64,000 nt of DNA from the NCBI RefSeq assembly GCF_023278185.1, contig NZ_CP066356.1, positions 5,076,001 through 5,140,000 on the forward strand, in the 5' to 3' direction. Positions 40,884 to 49,206 of the stretch are shown here, piece by piece (positions within the stretch are counted from its first letter, which is position 1; every line of letters starts with the position of its first letter). Origin of the DNA: Bradyrhizobium elkanii USDA 76 (GTDB lineage Bacteria > Pseudomonadota > Alphaproteobacteria > Rhizobiales > Xanthobacteraceae). The notes beneath the pieces were generated by a model, which ran no database searches, was not told the origin of the DNA, and saw only the letters and a list, made by a program, of their open reading frames with translations. A program made the translations under genes and the position numbers.

Positions 40884-42692
40884 ATGAGCAACGTTAGTAC
40901 CGACACCCCGGCCGCCCCGAAATTCAACGCCGAAGCCTTCGCGATGAACATCGCGCGAGCGATGGAGAGCAGCGGCCAGGCGCTGGCAGCCTATCTCAAG
41001 CCGCGCCAGACCGGGGAAGTCCGCGACAAGCCGCCGAACGAGCTCGGTGAGGTCATCAAGACCTTCAGCGTGATCGCCGAATATTGGCTGGCCGACAAGG
41101 AACGCGCCTCCTCGCTGCAGATGCAGCTCGGCAAGGATTACCTCGATCTCTGGGGATCGGCCGTGCGCCGCATGGCCGGCGAGGCCGATGCCAAGCCCGC
41201 GATCGCGCCGGCCCCGCGCGACAAGCGCTTCCAGGATCCGGAGTGGAAGTCGAATCAGTTCTTCGACTTCATCCTCCAGCTCTATCTGCTGACCGCGAAA
41301 TGGGCGCAGCAGCTGGTCCACGACGCCGACGGAATCGATCCGCACACCCGCAAGAAGGCCGAATTCTACGTCCAGCAGATCACCAACGCGCTGGCGCCGT
41401 CGAATTTCGTGCTGACCAATCCGGAAGTGCTGCGCGCCACGGTCGAGACCAATGGCGACAATCTGGTCCGCGGCATGAAGATGCTGGCCGAGGACATCGA
41501 GGCCGGCCGCGGCACCTTGCGGATCCGCCAGTCCGATTCGAGCAATCTCGAAGTCGGCGTCAACATGGCGACGACGCCGGGCAAGGTGATCTTCCAGAAC
41601 GAGCTGATGCAGCTGATCCAGTATTCGCCGTCGACCGAAAAGGTGCTGCGCACGCCGCTCCTGATCGTGCCGCCATGGATCAACAAGTTCTACATCCTCG
41701 ATCTGCGCCCCGAGAAATCCTACGTCAAATGGTGCGTCGACCAGGGCATCACGGTGTTCGTGATCTCCTGGGTCAATCCGGACAAGGAGCTCGGCAAGAA
41801 GACCTGGGCCGACTACATGACCGAAGGCCCGCTGACGGCGATGGACGTGATCGAGAAGGTCACCGGCGAGATGAAGGTGCACACCGCCGGCTACTGCGTC
41901 GGCGGCACCCTCCTCGCCTCGACGCTCGCCTATCTCGCCGAAAAGCGCCGCCAGCGCGTGATGTCGGCGACGTTCTTTGCCGCGCAGGTCGACTTCACCC
42001 ACGCCGGCGACCTGCTGGTGTTCGTCGACGAGGACCAGATCTCGGCGCTGGAACGCGACATGCAGGAATCCGGCGTGCTCGAAGGCAGCAAGATGGCGAT
42101 GGCCTTCAACATGCTGCGCTCCAACGACCTGATCTGGTCGTATGTCGTGAACAACTATCTGAAGGGCCAGCCGCCCTCCTCGTTCGACCTGCTGCACTGG
42201 AATTCGGACGCGACGCGGATGCCGTCGTCGAACCACTCCTACTACCTGCGCAACTGCTATCTGGAGAACCGGCTGTCGACCGGCACGATGGTGCTCGACA
42301 ACACGCTGCTCGATCTGTCGAAGGTGAAGGTGCCGGTCTACAACCTCGCGGCACGCGAGGACCACATCGCGCCGGCGGAATCGGTGCTCTACGGCTCGCA
42401 GTTCTTCGGCGGCCCGGTGAAATATGTGCTGTCCGGCTCCGGCCACATCGCCGGCGTGGTCAATCCGCCCGCCTCGAAGAAGTACCAGTACTGGACCAAC
42501 GACAACATCAAGGACATCAAGCTCGCCGATTGGCTGAAGGGCGCCGAGGAACACAAGGGATCGTGGTGGCCCGACTGGCGCGGCTGGCTGGAGAGCCATG
42601 ATCCGGAGACGGTCCCGGCGCGCATTGTGGGCGCGAACGGGGCGTCGGTGCTCGAGGACGCTCCAGGCAGCTATGTCCGCGTCCGCGCGTAG
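40884..42692 (+). CDS. phaC: class I poly(3-hydroxyalkanoate) synthase
   Basis: A 602-residue polymerase that builds polyhydroxybutyrate granules from (R)-3-hydroxybutyryl-CoA. The lipase-like box GYCVGG holds the catalytic cysteine C338; with D493 (REDHIAP) and H521 (GSGHIAGV) it completes the triad. The N-terminal PhaC_N domain precedes PWINKFYILDLRPEKSYVKW. The length fits class I, which works without PhaE. I start at the ATG at 40884 (MSNVSTDTPAAPKFNAEAFA); an upstream in-frame ATG at 40848 is less likely. The ribosome binding site is weak and a short upstream frame is present. No phaA or phaB is adjacent. Confidence 0.95.
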   Translation: MSNVSTDTPAAPKFNAEAFAMNIARAMESSGQALAAYLKPRQTGEVRDKPPNELGEVIKTFSVIAEYWLADKERASSLQMQLGKDYLDLWGSAVRRMAGEADAKPAIAPAPRDKRFQDPEWKSNQFFDFILQLYLLTAKWAQQLVHDADGIDPHTRKKAEFYVQQITNALAPSNFVLTNPEVLRATVETNGDNLVRGMKMLAEDIEAGRGTLRIRQSDSSNLEVGVNMATTPGKVIFQNELMQLIQYSPSTEKVLRTPLLIVPPWINKFYILDLRPEKSYVKWCVDQGITVFVISWVNPDKELGKKTWADYMTEGPLTAMDVIEKVTGEMKVHTAGYCVGGTLLASTLAYLAEKRRQRVMSATFFAAQVDFTHAGDLLVFVDEDQISALERDMQESGVLEGSKMAMAFNMLRSNDLIWSYVVNNYLKGQPPSSFDLLHWNSDATRMPSSNHSYYLRNCYLENRLSTGTMVLDNTLLDLSKVKVPVYNLAAREDHIAPAESVLYGSQFFGGPVKYVLSGSGHIAGVVNPPASKKYQYWTNDNIKDIKLADWLKGAEEHKGSWWPDWRGWLESHDPETVPARIVGANGASVLEDAPGSYVRVRA

Positions 42693-42765
42693 CGCGAGTT
42701 CTTCCGCTCAGCTATAAACAGGCGGTCCCGACGGTCGGGAATCGAATTCACGTGAGGGGGAGACG

Positions 42766-43164
42766 ATGACGCGCGAACTGTTCTGGCTGTCGCTGACGGT
42801 GATCCTGACCGGGCTGTTGTGGATCCCCTACATCATCAACCGCTGCCAGGTGCGCGGCCTGTCCGGCGCCATGGGCAATCCCTCGCGTGGCGACAAGCCG
42901 CACGCCGAATGGGCCAACCGGCTGATGTTTGCCCACGACAACGCGGTCGAGAACCTCGTGATCTTCGCGCCGCTGGTGTTGATCCTCAACGCCGCCGACT
43001 ATTCCACCAAATGGACCGTGCTGGCCTGCGCCGTCTACTTCTGGGCCCGCGTCGCGCATGTTGTCGTCTACACGCTCGGCCTGCCGGTGTTCCGCACCCT
43101 GGCTTTCACGGTCGGCTTCCTTGCCCAGGCCGTACTGGCGCTCGCGATCTTCAAGGTTCTCTGA
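42766..43164 (+). CDS. MAPEG family membrane protein
   Basis: A 132-residue protein with four predicted helices, preceded by GAGGGGGAG. RGDKPHAEWANRLMFAHDNA contains the H-x(3)-N/E-R-like segment typical of MAPEG proteins, with ENLVIFAPLVLIL following. The family includes eukaryotic glutathione transferases and synthases of eicosanoid metabolism; bacterial members are mostly uncharacterised membrane proteins. It follows phaC by 73 bases and could share its transcript. Confidence 0.85.
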   Translation: MTRELFWLSLTVILTGLLWIPYIINRCQVRGLSGAMGNPSRGDKPHAEWANRLMFAHDNAVENLVIFAPLVLILNAADYSTKWTVLACAVYFWARVAHVVVYTLGLPVFRTLAFTVGFLAQAVLALAIFKVL

Positions 43165-43214
43165 TCCAGATATTCCCGCCGGTTGCGGCGACAGCCGCGC
43201 CGGCGCGGCATCAA

Positions 43215-43805
43215 CTACCCGCTCCTCCGCACCACGATGTGCAGCATCGTCGCGGGCGCCTCGTCAAAGCTCTTGATCTCGCTGGTGTCGGACGAGACTT
43301 GCGTCCACGCCCCTGACGCGGCGTAGGTCGCAGCGAGCCAGTCCGCCGCGGGATAATTGTAGTAGCGGCCGATGCTGTCGCGGCCATCGCCATGGCCGAT
43401 CTTGTAGCTTGCATAGAAAACGCCGCCGGGTTTCAGCGCCCGATGGATGCGGCCGATGATACCGGCCAATTCGTCGCGCGGCACGTGCAGCAGGCACGCG
43501 CTGGCCCAGACGCCGTCATAGGCTTCGCGGTCCTCGAGCTCATCGAACAGCATCGCCTCGACGGGATGATTGATGCGGCGCGCCGCGACCTCGGCCATCT
43601 CGGGCGACCCGTCGGTCGCACGCAGCACAAAGCCTTCGGCGAGCATGACAGCGGCATGATTGCCGGCGCCGCAGCCGAGTTCGAGGATCGCGCCGCCCGG
43701 CGGCAGCAGCTTCAGAAAGCCGATCAGCCGGGTGGACGGGGCTTTCGCCCACCCGGCATAGGCCTCGGCATTGCGCCGATAGAATTGCAGCGTGGCGTCG
43801 TCCAC
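43215..43805 (-). CDS. class I SAM-dependent methyltransferase
   Basis: A 196-residue methyltransferase. Motif I is GAILELGCGAGNHAAVMLAE, followed by LRATDGSPEMAEVA (acidic motif after strand 2), YDGVWASACLLHVPRDEL and LKPGGVFYASYKIG. The start is taken at the GTG at 43805, since the family region begins with DDATLQFYRRNAEAYAGWAK right after it; the frame remains open upstream into argC but has no protein character there. It lies 14 bases downstream of the type 2 argC and is probably co-transcribed. Substrate unknown. Confidence 0.85.
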   Translation of the reverse strand: MDDATLQFYRRNAEAYAGWAKAPSTRLIGFLKLLPPGGAILELGCGAGNHAAVMLAEGFVLRATDGSPEMAEVAARRINHPVEAMLFDELEDREAYDGVWASACLLHVPRDELAGIIGRIHRALKPGGVFYASYKIGHGDGRDSIGRYYNYPAADWLAATYAASGAWTQVSSDTSEIKSFDEAPATMLHIVVRRSG

Positions 43806-43819
43806 GATCCGCGCCGCCG

Positions 43820-44800
43820 TCAGCTGTCGGACAGCCCGAGCATCAGCCGCATGTTCTGGACCGCGGCACCCGAGGCGCCCTTGCCCAGATTGTCGAGCCG
43901 CGCGACCAGCACCGCCTGGTGGTGCTTGTCGCTGGCGAAGACATAGAGCTCGAGCTGGTTGGTCTCGTTGAGCGCCTCGGGCTCGAGCCGCCCGCCCTTG
44001 GCGGCCTCGTTCTGCAGCGGCATCACCGAGACATATTTGCTGCCGGCGTACCACTTCGCCAGAACCGCCTGCAGATCGGCCCCATCAGGCTTGCCCGGCA
44101 GCGCGTCGAGTTGCAGCGGCACCGAGACCAGCATGCCCTGCCGGTAGTTGCCGACCGACGGGATGAAGATCGGCCTTCGCGTCAGATGCGAGTAGAGCTG
44201 CATCTCCGGCACGTGCTTGTGCTCGAAGCCGAGGCCGTAGAGCTCGAAGGCCGGCGCCGAGCCGTCCTCGAAGCTGGCGATCATCGACTTGCCGCCGCCC
44301 GAATAGCCGCTCACCGCGTTGACGGTGACGGGATAAGCCGCCGGCAGCAGGCCGGCATCGACGATCGGCCGCAGCAGCGCGATCGCGCCGGTCGGATAGC
44401 AGCCCGGATTGGAGACCTTCTTTGCGTTGCGGATCTTGTCGGCCTGGTCGGGCGCGAGCTCGGGGAAACCGTAGGCCCAGTCGGGCGCAACGCGATAGGC
44501 CGTCGAGGCGTCGAGCACTTTCGGCGCGGCATTGCCCATGGTGTCGATCAGCGCCACGGTCTCCTTGGCGGCCTCGTCAGGCAGGCAGAGGATCACGAGA
44601 TCCACCTCCTCCATCAGCGCGCGCTTGGCGCCGGCGTCCTTCCGCTTGTCCTCGGCGATGTGCTTCACCGCAACGTCGCCGATCGAGAGCAGCCGCTCCT
44701 GGATGCCGAGGCCGGTCGTGCCGGACGCGCCATCGACGAACACGGTGGCCTTGGTCGCACCGCTCCTGGTTTTCGGCTGGTTGGTGTCGGTGACGGTCAT
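43820..44800 (-). CDS. argC: N-acetyl-gamma-glutamyl-phosphate reductase, type 2
   Basis: A 326-residue enzyme of the type 2 (short) AGPR family, which reduces N-acetylglutamyl 5-phosphate in arginine synthesis. It has FVDGASGTTGLGIQERL as nucleotide-binding loop, ILCLPDEAAKE, the catalytic cysteine C134 in NPGCYPTGAI, and GYSGGGKSMI. The start follows AAAGGACC. A type 1 argC is encoded directly upstream on the same strand, so the cell has two different enzymes for the same step, or one has another role, such as an arginine-like or LysW-independent pathway. Confidence 0.92.
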   Translation of the reverse strand: MTVTDTNQPKTRSGATKATVFVDGASGTTGLGIQERLLSIGDVAVKHIAEDKRKDAGAKRALMEEVDLVILCLPDEAAKETVALIDTMGNAAPKVLDASTAYRVAPDWAYGFPELAPDQADKIRNAKKVSNPGCYPTGAIALLRPIVDAGLLPAAYPVTVNAVSGYSGGGKSMIASFEDGSAPAFELYGLGFEHKHVPEMQLYSHLTRRPIFIPSVGNYRQGMLVSVPLQLDALPGKPDGADLQAVLAKWYAGSKYVSVMPLQNEAAKGGRLEPEALNETNQLELYVFASDKHHQAVLVARLDNLGKGASGAAVQNMRLMLGLSDS

Positions 44801-44920
44801 GGCATGGTCCTTTCGAGCTCGTTCGTTTCGTTTAACACATCTGGCCGCGCCTGCGCCGCAAACGGGGATGGGCAGTTGTCCTTAGATTGAGCGCACCCCG
44901 CCCACGACAACAACCCCTGC

Positions 44921-45967
44921 TCATGGAAACAGCGCGATCTGCTCCAGTCCGGTGGTTTCAGGCAAGCCGAACATCAGGTTCATGTTCTGGATCGCCTGTC
45001 CGGCCGAACCCTTCACAAGGTTATCGAGCGTCGAGAGCACAATGGCGCGGTTCTTGATCCGGTCGGCGACGACGCCGATCTGAACGTAATTCGAGCCACG
45101 CACGTTCTGCGTCTGTGGCAGCACACCCTTCTTCGTCACATATACGAACGGCTCGTTGGCGTAGGCCCTTTCCAGCTCGGCGCGCAAATCGTCCGGCGTA
45201 GCCCCATTGAGCCTGACATAGGATGTGCAGAACTCACCCCGCGCCATCGGAATGAGATGCGGGGTGAAGTTCACGGTCACAGCCGAGCCAGCGGCCGCGC
45301 CGATCTCCTGCTCGATCTCCGCCGAGTGTCGATGGCTTCCGATCGAATAGGGCGACAACCCCTCGCCGGCCTCGCTGAACAGCGTGTTCTGCTTCAGTCC
45401 GCGTCCGGCGCCGGTGACGCCCGACTTTGCGTCGATGATAATGTCGTCGACGTCAATCAGCTTTGCCTTCGCCAGCGGAACAAGCGCCAGCAGCACAGCC
45501 GTCGGATAGCAGCCGGGACAGGCCACCAGCCGCGCGGCCGTGACCTTCTCCCGGTAGAGCTCGGTCAGCCCATAGACAGCCTCGTCCTGCAATTCGAGCG
45601 CCCGGTGCTCATGGCCGTACCATTGCGCGTAGCTGTCCTTGTCGCGCAGCCGGAAATCCGCGGACATATCGAGGATCTTGATTCCGGGATTGGTCTTCAG
45701 CACCGCGGCGATGATCTCTTGCGTCGTCCCGTGCGGCAGTCCGCAGAACACGGCATCGAGCCGAGTCCAGTCGACCTTTTCCCATTCCACGAGTTTTGGC
45801 AGGTGGAGCATGAAGAAGTGAGGAAACACCTCGCTCATCGCCTTGCCGGCATGGGTGTTGGCGGTAAGCGCGGTGATTTCGGCGTTCGGGTGCCGCGCCA
45901 ACAGGCGCACCGCGTCGGCGCCAGTGTAGCCGGACGCGCCCAAGATGCCGATTTTCTTCTTCGTCAT
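44921..45967 (-). CDS. argC: N-acetyl-gamma-glutamyl-phosphate reductase, type 1
   Basis: A 348-residue enzyme of the common type 1 AGPR family. Nucleotide-binding GILGASGYTGADAVRLL at the N-terminus, FCGLPHGTTQE, the catalytic cysteine C153 in CPGCYPTAVLL, GVTGAGRGLKQN and FTPHLIPMARGE are all present. It converts N-acetylglutamyl phosphate to the semialdehyde with NADPH in the cytoplasm. Its ATG overlaps the stop of the PaiB-like gene by one base (TAATG), indicating translational coupling. Its length and sequence clearly differ from the type 2 enzyme at 43820. Confidence 0.95.
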   Translation of the reverse strand: MTKKKIGILGASGYTGADAVRLLARHPNAEITALTANTHAGKAMSEVFPHFFMLHLPKLVEWEKVDWTRLDAVFCGLPHGTTQEIIAAVLKTNPGIKILDMSADFRLRDKDSYAQWYGHEHRALELQDEAVYGLTELYREKVTAARLVACPGCYPTAVLLALVPLAKAKLIDVDDIIIDAKSGVTGAGRGLKQNTLFSEAGEGLSPYSIGSHRHSAEIEQEIGAAAGSAVTVNFTPHLIPMARGEFCTSYVRLNGATPDDLRAELERAYANEPFVYVTKKGVLPQTQNVRGSNYVQIGVVADRIKNRAIVLSTLDNLVKGSAGQAIQNMNLMFGLPETTGLEQIALFP

Positions 45968-46638
45968 TACTCGCTCCTCGGAAGCGCAGTCGTCTCGGCC
46001 TGTATCATCGCGAAAGCCTGCGGGCGCACCTCGCGCATCAAAGCCGCGATGCGCCGGGCGCCGGCTTCGGCCTGCAATGCGAGCGTGTTGCCGACCGCCG
46101 CGAAATCGGTTTCGGACTTGTGCTGGTTCAGCTTGAAGCTGCCCTCCACCTCTTCCACCATCATCTCGAGGCCCACGATGGCCTTCTTCATTGCTTCCAG
46201 CCGCGCGGCGGTCATCTTGCCCGACACCCACGGCTTTTTCGGCAGCAGCCGGTCCTCGAACTTGGCGCTCAGTGCGTCGATCTGAACGGCAAGCTCCTCA
46301 TCCGACAACCTCCGCACCGGCCCGGTCAGATGCACCGCCTGATAGAGCCAGGTCGGCACCTGATCGGGTGACACGTACCAGTCCGGCGAAACATAGGCGT
46401 CGGCGCCGTTGACGGCCAGCAGCCAGGACGTGGCACCCGCCAGCTTTATCAGCGGATTGTGACGGGCGACATGAAACAACGCCCGCGGTGTGCCGTCAGC
46501 GGCATAGGTCAGATAGAACGGCAGTGCTGAGGCGATCGGCTTGCCGCCGTCCCACGCGCAGGCGATGCCGAAACCGCGCGCTTCCGCGAAGGCAAGGCTC
46601 GCGGCGCGGTCAGGCCTGAAGGGCGGTGGCGTATACAT
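45967..46638 (-). CDS. FMN-binding PaiB-like protein
   Basis: A 223-residue protein of the PaiB family (FMN_bind_2, split barrel). It starts MYTPPPFRPDRAASLAFAEA and has ALPFYLTYAADGTPRALFHVARHNP, YVSPDWYV and a C-terminal helix with KPWVSGKM and VEEVEGSFKLNQHKSETDF, the family's hallmark segment. In Bacillus subtilis paiB is linked to repression of protease genes and sporulation next to the polyamine acetylase gene paiA. Here it precedes and overlaps argC type 1. The start follows CAGGAG. Confidence 0.9.
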   Translation of the reverse strand: MYTPPPFRPDRAASLAFAEARGFGIACAWDGGKPIASALPFYLTYAADGTPRALFHVARHNPLIKLAGATSWLLAVNGADAYVSPDWYVSPDQVPTWLYQAVHLTGPVRRLSDEELAVQIDALSAKFEDRLLPKKPWVSGKMTAARLEAMKKAIVGLEMMVEEVEGSFKLNQHKSETDFAAVGNTLALQAEAGARRIAALMREVRPQAFAMIQAETTALPRSE

Positions 46639-46858
46639 GATCGATGCTCCTGCATGACGAAGGAGCCGCCAGATCGAACCGCGTGTCTTTTTCAGGAGAG
46701 CGCCGCGGGATCAGGTCCGGCGGCAGAGGCGATGGTCTTAAACGCGAGCGACCGCCCATACCGCGATAATGCGGCGGCGGCGGGCAATGATGATGGTCGC
46801 GGCGTTGATCATGGGCGCGGCTATAAGGCCGCGCCCCCCTGACGTCAAGAAAAACCGT

Positions 46859-47848
46859 TCAGATCGCCGGATTCCACGGTGCCGGCACGACGCGATAGCC
46901 GCTGCCGTCCTTCACCACATGGCCGAGGCCCGGGAACGGATAGTGGAAGCCCTGCACCTGGAGCCGCTCGGCAACCACCATGTCGTAGATGCGGCGGCGG
47001 GTCTTCTCCGCCACGTCGCCGTCCTGGTCGAAGAACGCATGCCAGCCGGGGTTGGTCGCGAACAGGTTCGGATTGTTGGTGACGTCGGACTGGATGAAGA
47101 CCTTGTCCGGGCCCGAGGCCAGCACGTAGGAGGTGTGGCCCGGCGTGTGGCCGACGGTCTCGACCGAGGTCAGGCCCGGCGCGATCTCCTTGCCCCACTC
47201 GTAGGGCGTGACCTTCTTCTTCAGGCCGGCCTCGAAGATATTGCGGTTGTTCTTGAACAGGCCCTGCATGCGGCCGGCCGGCGCCCGGCTCATCTCGCCG
47301 TCGTCCATCCAGAACTTCCACTCGGTCGCCGGCACCAGCACCTCGGCATTCGGGAATGCCGGCGTGCCTTCGGCGGTCAAGAGGCCGTTTACGTGGTCGC
47401 CGTGGAAGTGCGAGATCACGACCATGTCGACATTCTTGGGATCGAAGCCGGCGGCGACGAAATTGTCGGCGAACAGGCCATTGGCGCCCTTCGTGCTGGC
47501 CTTCGCCAGCGCGCCATTGCCGGTGTCGATCACCACCAGCTTGCCGCCGGTGTTGAGCACCAGCGGCGCGAACCAGATCGTCATCATGTCGCGCGGCATG
47601 AACGCCTTCTCCAGCGCCGCGTTGACGTCGTCCCGCTTCGCATTGGGGATGAAGGAGTCTTCGAGCTTGAAGACGTTCTTGCCGTCGGACACCACGGTGA
47701 CGAGGATGTCACCGACCTTGTAGCGGTAGAAGCTCGGTGCCTGCTTGTCGGCCGCGGGCGCTGCGGCAGCCGCAGGAACGGCCGATAGCAACGGTGCAGC
47801 GGCGATGCCGGCAGCGCCGGCGAGAGCGTGACGTCGTGTCAATTCCAT
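46859..47848 (-). CDS. exported MBL-fold metallohydrolase
   Basis: A 329-residue protein with a Tat-like N-terminus (TRRHALAGAAGIAAAPLLSA). The metallo-beta-lactamase motif HFHGDH is at 147-152, with VVIDTG before it and GHTPGHTS (third histidine) and QSDVTNN later. It is likely a periplasmic hydrolase; the family includes lactonases, sulfatases and phosphotriesterases, and the substrate is unknown. The ATG follows GGGAGGACAACAC. It stands as a single gene between PaiB and DedA. Confidence 0.9.
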   Translation of the reverse strand: MELTRRHALAGAAGIAAAPLLSAVPAAAAAPAADKQAPSFYRYKVGDILVTVVSDGKNVFKLEDSFIPNAKRDDVNAALEKAFMPRDMMTIWFAPLVLNTGGKLVVIDTGNGALAKASTKGANGLFADNFVAAGFDPKNVDMVVISHFHGDHVNGLLTAEGTPAFPNAEVLVPATEWKFWMDDGEMSRAPAGRMQGLFKNNRNIFEAGLKKKVTPYEWGKEIAPGLTSVETVGHTPGHTSYVLASGPDKVFIQSDVTNNPNLFATNPGWHAFFDQDGDVAEKTRRRIYDMVVAERLQVQGFHYPFPGLGHVVKDGSGYRVVPAPWNPAI

Positions 47849-47995
47849 GTGTTGTCCTCCCAGTGAAACGGCGCCCGGTGAATTCGCGCTTGGTGAGCGC
47901 GGTTGTATCAGCGTTTCGATGCTCGCGCGATGACGGCGGCGCGAGCGGTTGTCCTCCCGCTTAACCCCTGCCCGACGGCCTTATTCCGGAGCTTG

Positions 47996-48526
47996 CTACA
48001 CCACCCGCCACACCCACTCGATGGCATGCGCAATGACGTCGCCGAACAGCAGCAGCGCCGCCGACCAGACCAGGGCGGAGACGAAATTGGCGATCTGGAA
48101 TTGCCAGTACGACATCTCGAAAATGCCGGCCGCAAGCGGCACCGAGGCGCGCAGTGGACCGAAGAAGCGGCCGATGAAGATGCTGGGCACGCCCCAACTC
48201 TTCACGAAGGCCTCCCCGCGCGGCAGGATCTCCGGGTAGCGCGACAGCGGCCACATCTGCGCGACCTGCTCCTTGTAGCGATAGCCGAACCAGTATGAGA
48301 GCCAGTCGCCGAGTGCGGCGCCGACGCCGCCCGCGATCCAGATCGGCCAGAAGCTGATCCCGCTGACGCCGATCAGGGCGCCGATCGCGACCAGCGCGCC
48401 CCAGGCTGGAACCAGCAATGAAATGAAGGCGAGCGATTCAGCGAACGCCAGCAGCATGACGATCGGAGCGGCCCAGGCCTGATGGTGCCGCACGAATTCG
48501 GCCAGGGCCCGCGCAAGGTCTTCCAT
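47996..48526 (-). CDS. DedA family membrane protein
   Basis: A 176-residue inner-membrane protein with about five hydrophobic segments. The DedA (SNARE-associated) core is visible: E-S-L-x-F-I-S-x-L-V-P-A-W (the E-x(n)-P loop), GDWLSYWFGYR and FIGRFFGPLRASVPLAAGIF with the F-x-R-F/R-x-x-R-x-x-x-P motif. DedA proteins act in lipid flipping and membrane homeostasis. The N-terminal first helix is present. It is divergent from the next small membrane gene. Confidence 0.9.
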   Translation of the reverse strand: MEDLARALAEFVRHHQAWAAPIVMLLAFAESLAFISLLVPAWGALVAIGALIGVSGISFWPIWIAGGVGAALGDWLSYWFGYRYKEQVAQMWPLSRYPEILPRGEAFVKSWGVPSIFIGRFFGPLRASVPLAAGIFEMSYWQFQIANFVSALVWSAALLLFGDVIAHAIEWVWRVV

Positions 48527-48711
48527 CTCGTCGTGTGCCTTCCCGCTCCGTTGAACCTCGAATGAACCTTTCTAGCGGCACGCAGCCTAAGAACAGGTAA
48601 GCCAGCCGATTGCGTGACATCAAGTCACAAAGGCGGGGATCGAGCGTGATTTCCCGTAAGGCCCCTGAGGTCCAGGTTGGCATCTCCCTCACAAGAAAAA
48701 GGAATTACTGG

Positions 48712-49080
48712 ATGATCGGATCGCTGATGATGTGCGTGAGCGTTCTCGTCCTGCTGTTCGGAATGCTCGCGGGCATCGCCATGGGTATCCAGCACGACTT
48801 CACGTTGGGACCGGCGCATGCGCATCTCAATCTGGTCGGCGGCGTGCTGCTGTTCCTGTTCGGCCTCTACTACCGGCTGGTGCCGGAAGCGGGCAGCATG
48901 CTGCTCGCCAGGATCCAGGGCTGGCTGCACATCGTCGGCGGCGTCCTGTTTCCGGCCGGCGTGGCCGCCGTGCTGCTGAAGGGACCGTCGTTCGAGGCAG
49001 CGCCGATCGTCGGGTCACTGCTGGTGGTCGCCGCCATGGCCCTGTTCACGGTCGTTGTATTCCGCACCTCGCAGGCGTAA
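48712..49080 (+). CDS. small four-helix membrane protein with HAH motif
   Basis: A 122-residue protein counted from the ATG at 48712, with AAGGA nine bases upstream; the frame opens earlier at 48610. It has four hydrophobic helices. The loop LGPAHAHLNLVGGVLLFLFG resembles the histidine-containing start of haem-copper oxidase subunit I-like proteins, in which the HAH histidines may bind haem or copper. No oxidase genes are near. Function unknown. Confidence 0.7.
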   Translation: MIGSLMMCVSVLVLLFGMLAGIAMGIQHDFTLGPAHAHLNLVGGVLLFLFGLYYRLVPEAGSMLLARIQGWLHIVGGVLFPAGVAAVLLKGPSFEAAPIVGSLLVVAAMALFTVVVFRTSQA

Positions 49081-49206
49081 TCGCGGTTTCCTATCTATGG
49101 GGATGGCCGGGCTCCAGGGTGCGGCCGTCCCCATAGGCAGCCCATCCGTGGCATAGTCAGAGCAACCGATTCGCCGCGCCGTGACCGGCGCGCCACTTGA
49201 AGAACC

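Noticed and set aside
40830..42599. Very long open frame on the minus strand opposite phaC
   Set aside because: It is a shadow of the strongly GC3-biased phaC gene; the translation is His/Arg/Val-rich with no family features, and phaC is certain. The same holds for long antisense frames opposite recJ, the M20 hydrolase, parE and the helicase.
46654..46842. 62-residue plus-strand frame upstream of the PaiB-like gene
   Set aside because: Its composition is not protein-like, there is no ribosome binding site in front of it, and it lies in the leader region of a minus-strand gene.
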